Positions 57,312 through 63,245 of a DNA stretch of 63,245 nucleotides are shown piece after piece (within the stretch, counting starts at the first letter, position 1; each line of letters starts with the position of its first letter). The stretch covers positions 1 through 63,245 of the forward strand of contig DXCM01000073.1 in the NCBI GenBank assembly GCA_019116025.1, written 5' to 3'. A model generated the notes under the pieces. That model saw only the letters and a program-made list of their open reading frames with translations. It did not search any database and was not told where the DNA came from. The position numbers and the translations under genes were made by a program. Source of the stretch: Candidatus Companilactobacillus pullicola (GTDB lineage Bacteria; Bacillota; Bacilli; Lactobacillales; Lactobacillaceae).

Positions 57312-57371
57312 TAAAGACCAGTGCGGTTTTCATCTTTAGTTCTTGATGATTGCCGTACTGGTCTTTTTCTT
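57312..57371 (+). terminator. Terminator after the GGDEF gene
   Basis: AAAGACCAGTGCGG pairs with CCGTACTGGTCTTT around a longer loop, followed by a T run. Confidence 0.85.
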
Positions 57372-57455
57372 AACCTTTGTTCTTTTTTGAATAGTTTTGG
57401 TTTCTATTCAGGATAACCATGGTTCTTTGCTGAATAGTGGAAACGAGCTACACAA

Positions 57456-57550
57456 GGGCAACCTCCTGTGGTTTGCTACAGTCCTGAAATTACACGCAAG
57501 GTTCGCGTGCGATTCCAGGACTTAGGCAAATCCTCGGAGGCTGAGCGCCC
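57456..57550 (-). repeat. Long structured hairpin element (D) 3' of the PH-like gene
   Basis: Nested pairing: GGGC/GCCC, CCTCC/GGAGG, TTTGC/GCAAA, then a 17-bp stem from 57481 to 57521 with a 7-base loop. The two mismatches in the 17-bp stem are A-C on the plus strand and hence G-U on the minus strand, so the structure is better formed on the strand that is transcribed from the gene ending at 57563. It is unlike the A, B and C elements and has no U run. Confidence 0.6.
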
Positions 57551-57562
57551 TTACTCCGCTCT

Positions 57563-58123
57563 CTATGATTGTTTCACCATTTCTGCACCTATCTCTGCTC
57601 TATCACAAATAACTGCAATAACGTACTCTATTGTCTCTGTATCATCCCAATCGGCTGACAAATCCAAATTAACTTCTCGTCCGTCTTTTAACTTTATTTC
57701 CAAATAATATGGTGTCGGCAAATTGAACATAATTTTCTTGGGTGCATAAAATGAACCGCCTAATATATTGGCTGGTGCGTTCATTTCTCTTCCTACGACT
57801 ACTCTCAATGATTTTATATCGTCATATTTAAAGGTCATCTGATCTTCACTAAAGGGCATCAATACTGACTGGAATTTGACGCTGAAATTTAAATAGTCGT
57901 AGCATCTGATTCCTTCTTCGGTAAGTTCCCAATATCCATAGAAATCCGATAAACTTTTGGCAAAAATCAAAGCACATATTACGATAACTGTGATTCCTAA
58001 AATTACTGCTAACAACGCTTGATGTGCAAATACTGCTATCACTAAACCAACTATCACGCCGACAGCTAAACTTATTGTCATTGGCACATAATTGATTTTG
58101 CGACCAAACTCAATACTATCCAT
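57563..58123 (-). CDS. Membrane protein with PH-like cytoplasmic domain, hypothetical
   Basis: 186 residues. Two hydrophobic helices (about 13-33 and 36-56) are followed by a soluble part with YWELTEEGIRCYDYLNF, FKYDDIKSLRVVVG and YYLEIKLKDGREVNLDLS, the pattern of bacterial PH domains. The function is unknown. It is a single gene between the D element and the ppsA terminator. Confidence 0.7.
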   Translation of the reverse strand: MDSIEFGRKINYVPMTISLAVGVIVGLVIAVFAHQALLAVILGITVIVICALIFAKSLSDFYGYWELTEEGIRCYDYLNFSVKFQSVLMPFSEDQMTFKYDDIKSLRVVVGREMNAPANILGGSFYAPKKIMFNLPTPYYLEIKLKDGREVNLDLSADWDDTETIEYVIAVICDRAEIGAEMVKQS

Positions 58124-58188
58124 TCTGATTCTCTCTTCTTTTTATACTATAGTAACCAATTCTATACTTTTCATATACACAATCATAA

Positions 58189-58220
58189 CAAAAAATAAGA
58201 CTGCACGTTGTATGCAGTCC
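58189..58220 (-). terminator. Terminator after ppsA
   Basis: On the minus strand GACTGCATACAACGTGCAGTC then TTATTTTTTG. Confidence 0.85.
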
Positions 58221-58239
58221 TATCTTTGTAACTATTCAA

Positions 58240-60636
58240 CTATTTCCAATCATAGTCAGTTGGATCATTTAGGCCCCTCCCAGTTGCCTTATCCAACATA
58301 ATTCTTTGTTCGAAGTGTGCTACATTACGTTTCGTTTCCTTGACCATATCTGGGTTAACTGAAACATAATCAATACCACATCTAATTAAGAAGTCGGTGA
58401 AGTCTGGATACTCTGATGGTGCTTGTCCACAAATACCAACTGTCTTACCATCTTTGTGAGCTGTTTGAATCAAGTGATTGATAGCACGTTTAACAGCTAG
58501 GTTACGCTCATCGAACAAACTAGCAACTGTATCATTGTTACGATCACAGCCAAGAATCAACATTGCCAAATCGTTTGATCCGATTGAGTAGCCATCAACA
58601 TACTTGTTAAATTGATCGGCTAAAATAATATTTGTTGGAATTTCAGCCATCATGTATACGTGGAAGTCAGCACTACGTACGAGGCCTTCGCCACGCATAA
58701 TATCGGTGACTTTTTGAGCTTCGTCAACAGTTCTAACAAATGGAATCATGACATTCAGGTTCTTCAAACCAAATTCATTACGTACTTTCTTAACAGCAGC
58801 TAATTCAAGTTTGAAGGCTTCGATATATTTAGGGTCGTAGTAACGAGAAGCACCACGCCAACCTAACAAATCAGCTGGCTCATGTGGTTCATACTTGTCG
58901 CCACCCTTTAAGTTACGATACTCACTAGACTTGAAGTCTGAGAAACGTAATACCATTGGACGAGGAGCCATAGCACGGGCAACTTTAGAAATTCCGTCAG
59001 CTAACATGTCGACAACTTTTTCTGGATGTCCTTGCTCGATCAAATACAGTGGATGCTCATGAATAAAGGTTGTCCATAAGAACTCTTCACGCATCAAGCC
59101 AATTCCGTCAGCTGGTAATGTTGAATATTTGTCAGCCAAATCAGGATCACCAAGGTTCATCATGACACGTGTAGCTGTTGGAGCAAATGTTTCGGCGGCA
59201 ACTACTTGTCCACCTTGGGCAGCAGGTTCTGGTTTCTTAAGCATGCTCTCAACTTTACCCATGTAAACAATTCCGTTAGTAGCGTCAACTGTAACAACAT
59301 CGCCTGTCTTCAAAACATCAGTTGCGGCAACTTTCATACTCTTTGTACCAACGATACATGGAATCTGCATTTCACGAGAAACGATAGCAGCGTGACAGGT
59401 CATACCACCATTATTAGTTACAATGGCAGCGGCTTTCTTCATGGCTGGAACCCAATCAGGTGAAGTCATCAATGTAACTAAGATCTCGCCTTCCTTAAAT
59501 TGATCAATATCTTTTGGATCATCAATAACGTGAACAACACCACTAGCTAATCCTGGACTTGCTGGTAATCCACGAACCGCAACTTTAGCGTCTGATTCTG
59601 CAACCACGTTATCATCCCCATCGTTATTTTTATTCTTCTTACGTTGTGACCATACTGTCTCTGGACGAGCTTGGACGATCCACAATTTATTAGTATTGCT
59701 ATCAAGAGCATATTCCATATCCATGTAGCAACCGTAGTGACGTTCAATTTCTTTTACATAGCCGGCTAATTCGATTACTTGGCTATCAGTAAGTGCTTGC
59801 TCATCTTGTAATGCCTCTGGAACAGGCTCTTCTTTTGTACCTCCATCAGGAAGTCTTACTAATTGAATAGGTTTCTTAATAATATTCTTTTCAACAATCT
59901 TCATTGATTGTTTATCAATAACAAAGTGATCTGGTGTAACCTTTCCTAAAACGATGTACTCACCTAAACCATAGATAGCGTCAATAACGATCTTGGATTC
60001 ATCACCGTTAGCAACGTTAACTGAGAACATGATACCTGATGCCTTAGAGAAGACCATCATTTGAACGGCAGCTGACAAAGCAACTTTTTCATGTGGGAAG
60101 TGTTGCTTGTGTCTGTAGTATGTTGCACGATCTGTAAAGAGTGAGGAGTAACATTGCTGTACACGGTTAACAACGTCATCGGCTCCTTTAATATTTAGAT
60201 AAGATTCTTGTTGGCCAGCAAACGAAGCATTAGGTAAATCTTCGGCTGTAGCAGATGATCTAATAGCTACGAATGGATCTGTCTGTCCCATCTTGTCAGA
60301 AAGCTCGGCATATGCTTCCTTAATATCATCAGCCAAGTCACTTGGCATCGTTGCTCCGACGATCAAATTACGGATTTGTTCACAAGTCTTGTGAAGTTCG
60401 TCTGAATTCTCGTAGTCATTTATACTCTCCAATAATGCGTTAACCTTATCGTTTAATCCGGTTTCTTGCATGAAGTATTGATATGCGCGTGCGGTTGTTG
60501 CGAAACCATATGGTACCGGTACATCCATTGATGAAGTCATTTCTCCCAATGAAGAAGACTTTCCACCAACTAAATTAACATCCTTACGGTGTAATTCATT
60601 GAACCATAGAACATTTGCAGTATCGCGACTACTCAT
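58240..60636 (-). CDS. ppsA: Phosphoenolpyruvate synthase
   Basis: 798 residues. The N-terminal ATP-binding domain is KDVNLVGGKSSSLGEM and RSSATAEDLPNASFAGQQES. The swivelling phosphohistidine domain has NNGGMTCHAAIVSREMQIP with the catalytic His. The C-terminal PEP/pyruvate barrel has FSIGSNDL-like GYSIGSNDLAMLILGCDRN and GICGQAPSEYPDF. It converts pyruvate and ATP to PEP, AMP and phosphate, a gluconeogenic step. The SD GGAGG precedes the ATG. A cre site predicts CcpA repression on sugar. Confidence 0.95.
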   Translation of the reverse strand: MSSRDTANVLWFNELHRKDVNLVGGKSSSLGEMTSSMDVPVPYGFATTARAYQYFMQETGLNDKVNALLESINDYENSDELHKTCEQIRNLIVGATMPSDLADDIKEAYAELSDKMGQTDPFVAIRSSATAEDLPNASFAGQQESYLNIKGADDVVNRVQQCYSSLFTDRATYYRHKQHFPHEKVALSAAVQMMVFSKASGIMFSVNVANGDESKIVIDAIYGLGEYIVLGKVTPDHFVIDKQSMKIVEKNIIKKPIQLVRLPDGGTKEEPVPEALQDEQALTDSQVIELAGYVKEIERHYGCYMDMEYALDSNTNKLWIVQARPETVWSQRKKNKNNDGDDNVVAESDAKVAVRGLPASPGLASGVVHVIDDPKDIDQFKEGEILVTLMTSPDWVPAMKKAAAIVTNNGGMTCHAAIVSREMQIPCIVGTKSMKVAATDVLKTGDVVTVDATNGIVYMGKVESMLKKPEPAAQGGQVVAAETFAPTATRVMMNLGDPDLADKYSTLPADGIGLMREEFLWTTFIHEHPLYLIEQGHPEKVVDMLADGISKVARAMAPRPMVLRFSDFKSSEYRNLKGGDKYEPHEPADLLGWRGASRYYDPKYIEAFKLELAAVKKVRNEFGLKNLNVMIPFVRTVDEAQKVTDIMRGEGLVRSADFHVYMMAEIPTNIILADQFNKYVDGYSIGSNDLAMLILGCDRNNDTVASLFDERNLAVKRAINHLIQTAHKDGKTVGICGQAPSEYPDFTDFLIRCGIDYVSVNPDMVKETKRNVAHFEQRIMLDKATGRGLNDPTDYDWK

Positions 60637-60701
60637 GATAATATTGCCTCCTTTTATATTCTCCGATTTGAATCTATTTCTATATAGATGAAATCGTCTC
60701 T

Positions 60702-60716
60702 TGTAAGCGATTTCAT
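60702..60716 (-). promoter_or_regulatory. cre site of ppsA
   Basis: ATGAAATCGCTTACA on the minus strand fits WTGNAANCGNWNNCA at every position. It lies just downstream of the -10, between promoter and start codon, the position of road-block repression by CcpA. It overlaps a GATGAAATCG/CGATTTCATTAC-type inverted repeat (60688-60721). Confidence 0.8.
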
Positions 60717-60725
60717 TACAACCAC

Positions 60726-60754
60726 ATTATAGTTCATTTAATCACAAATAGTAA
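60726..60754 (-). promoter_or_regulatory. ppsA promoter
   Basis: On the minus strand TTACTA (60749-60754), 17 bases, TATAAT (60726-60731). Confidence 0.7.
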
Positions 60755-60961
60755 CTATATTTGGAAACTTTTTAGTTCAGAATTCTATCTTAATTTTATT
60801 GATATATAGCGTTGTTTTCGTCACAATCGCTGTTATCACTGGTATATACAGCTATATTGATTAAATTATATTAATTAAAGTATTCATATTTTACGGTTAT
60901 TATAAAAAGTTCATTCAATCACAAAATTCTTCAAAATGCAAAATAAAGATTTGCTTAACTT

Positions 60962-61135
60962 GCCGTCCTCCACAAAAATTACTTCTATTGCTTGTATGCT
61001 TTTAAATATTAGATAGTAAGACAGTAGTGAATTAAAGTTATTTCATCAATATATATTTAAACCAAATTTTTTTAGAAACGATAAATCACTAAGTATAAAT
61101 TTGTGCTGAAACCAATCGGGCTTGTTGCTCCAGAT
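60962..61135 (-). repeat. Decayed A/C-class repeat remnants
   Basis: 60962-60980 is the left 19 bp of an A element (GCCGTCCTCCACAAAAATT). It runs straight into spacer-like sequence (TTTAAATATTAGATAGTAAG). 61077-61135 is the right third of a C-class element (CTAAGTATAA, then ACCAATCGGGCTTGTTG, CTCCAGA). The middle parts are missing, so neither can fold as an intact module. Confidence 0.75.
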
Positions 61136-61323
61136 TAATATTCTGCCCTGTTATTTGTATACTTTCAAATTACTAAATAGCAAAAATAACATTTACTCAA
61201 AATTTTAGATAGATTCACAGATACTACGCCCTTTCTTATGACAGAATTCATAAAAATCGTTTGATTACACGTAACTAGAACCATTTAAGCATCGCAGCTT
61301 TATTAAATAGAATCAGAAATATA

Positions 61324-61495
61324 GTCGGTAGAAGAAAATCTGTGGGCCCTCAGTGGTGAAGTTCTGGTTAGCTTGCGAAGCAAGGTTACCAGAAGACCGA
61401 ACTTGAAGATCCATGATTTTGCACGAAGTGTAAAATTATTAGCTTCAAGTCGTGTCCACCACGTTCCAGAGGTCCACAGATTTTCTTCTACCGAC
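61324..61495 (+). repeat. Structured repeat element, B class, copy 4
   Basis: A 172-bp element. Closing-stem arms GTCGGTAGAAGAAAATCTGT and ACAGATTTTCTTCTACCGAC both differ from other B copies at the same pair (T-A to A-T). Hairpin 1 is TTCTGGTTAGCTTGC/GCAAGGTTACCAGAA (61362-61394), two pairs different from copy 3 but still paired. It is followed by GGCA, giving the composite end GACGGCA. Confidence 0.92.
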
Positions 61496-61523
61496 GGCAT
61501 CCTTCCACTACATCAAGATAACA

Positions 61524-61564
61524 AAAAAACAGTACCTATTCAAAATTCAAATAGATACTGTTAA
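61524..61564 (-). terminator. Terminator after groEL
   Basis: On the minus strand AACAGTATCTATT pairs with AATAGGTACTGTT, followed by a T run. Confidence 0.88.
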
Positions 61565-61598
61565 TTTTTAGTATTTAATTTTTAGATGAATCAAAAGA

Positions 61599-63245
<1,647 letters not shown>

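Larger units (their letters stand above)
60755..61598. other. Long intergenic region before ppsA with a decayed composite repeat
   Basis: About 850 bp between ppsA and groEL. From 60755 to 60960 I see only AT-rich DNA. From 60962 it holds a truncated A end, spacer homology, a C-class remnant, a second spacer and an intact B element, then the groEL terminator. Frames through it are not genes. Confidence 0.7.

Noticed and set aside
57468..57707. Plus-strand frame of 79 codons
   Set aside because: It overlaps the D hairpin and the antisense of the PH-like gene. No SD; explained by both.
61303..61564. Two overlapping small frames across B copy 4
   Set aside because: Both follow the inverted arms of the repeat on opposite strands. 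Base changes are compensatory for pairing rather than for protein.

Overview
The window is a 63 kb AT-rich chromosomal segment with low-GC Firmicute codon use. It carries a CcpA/PepQ pair, PepV, an IreB homologue, a T-box upstream of alaS and a WxL-type surface protein. Together these point to a lactic acid bacterium of the Lactobacillaceae, and my best guess is the Companilactobacillus (L. alimentarius/farciminis) group. The genus is inferred, not proved. No rRNA, tRNA, CRISPR array or transposase gene was seen.

Layout. 0.1-6.6 kb: an S1-domain protein, a ferredoxin/flavodoxin-NADP+ reductase, a DedA protein and a run of minus-strand genes (membrane protein, NagD-like phosphatase, YutD, 5'-nucleotidase YunD, a metallophosphoesterase, a small unknown). 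7.2-14.1 kb: plus-strand glycerophosphodiesterase, PepV, PBP1A and a small membrane protein. 14.1-19.3 kb: ccpA and pepQ diverge around a cre-like site, followed by DUF948/YtxH, rdgB-murI and yslB. 19.3-32.6 kb: minus-strand housekeeping genes trxA, mutS2, cvpA, DUF1292, ruvX, ireB, alaS (T-box), a DEAD-box helicase, nrnA, dinB, zwf and yajC. 32.7-42.6 kb: tgt-queA and a repair block ruvB-ruvA-mutL-mutS-ymdB (transcribed mutS to ruvB). 43.0-51.3 kb: a complete type I restriction-modification locus with a silent inverted hsdS cassette and a tyrosine recombinase, built as an inverting phase-variation system. 51.5-63.2 kb: DUF554, a MerR regulator, a WxL surface protein, a membrane GGDEF protein, a PH-like membrane protein, PEP synthase under a perfect cre match, and groEL.

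The most unusual feature is a family of about 160-173 bp intergenic elements (nine recognisable copies including remnants). Each can fold as one long closing stem, an asymmetric internal loop with an invariant CGTTCCA on its 3' side, a short second helix and two hairpins. Three sequence classes (here called A, B and C) have unrelated closing stems but the same fold and junction motifs. Several base pairs change in a compensatory way between copies. Four times an A- or C-class element and a B-class element sit as an outward-facing inverted pair around a 150-215 bp AT-rich spacer, giving a roughly 500-560 bp composite whose ends read TGCCGTC and about GACGGCA. Once the A class stands alone. I know of no named family matching this, but I could not search Rfam or repeat databases.

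Other points: dinB, and less certainly ruvB, appear to start at AUC codons behind strong Shine-Dalgarno sequences. A second, unrelated long hairpin element lies 3' of the PH-like gene. An orphan terminator marks the junction where the restriction locus abuts ymdB.
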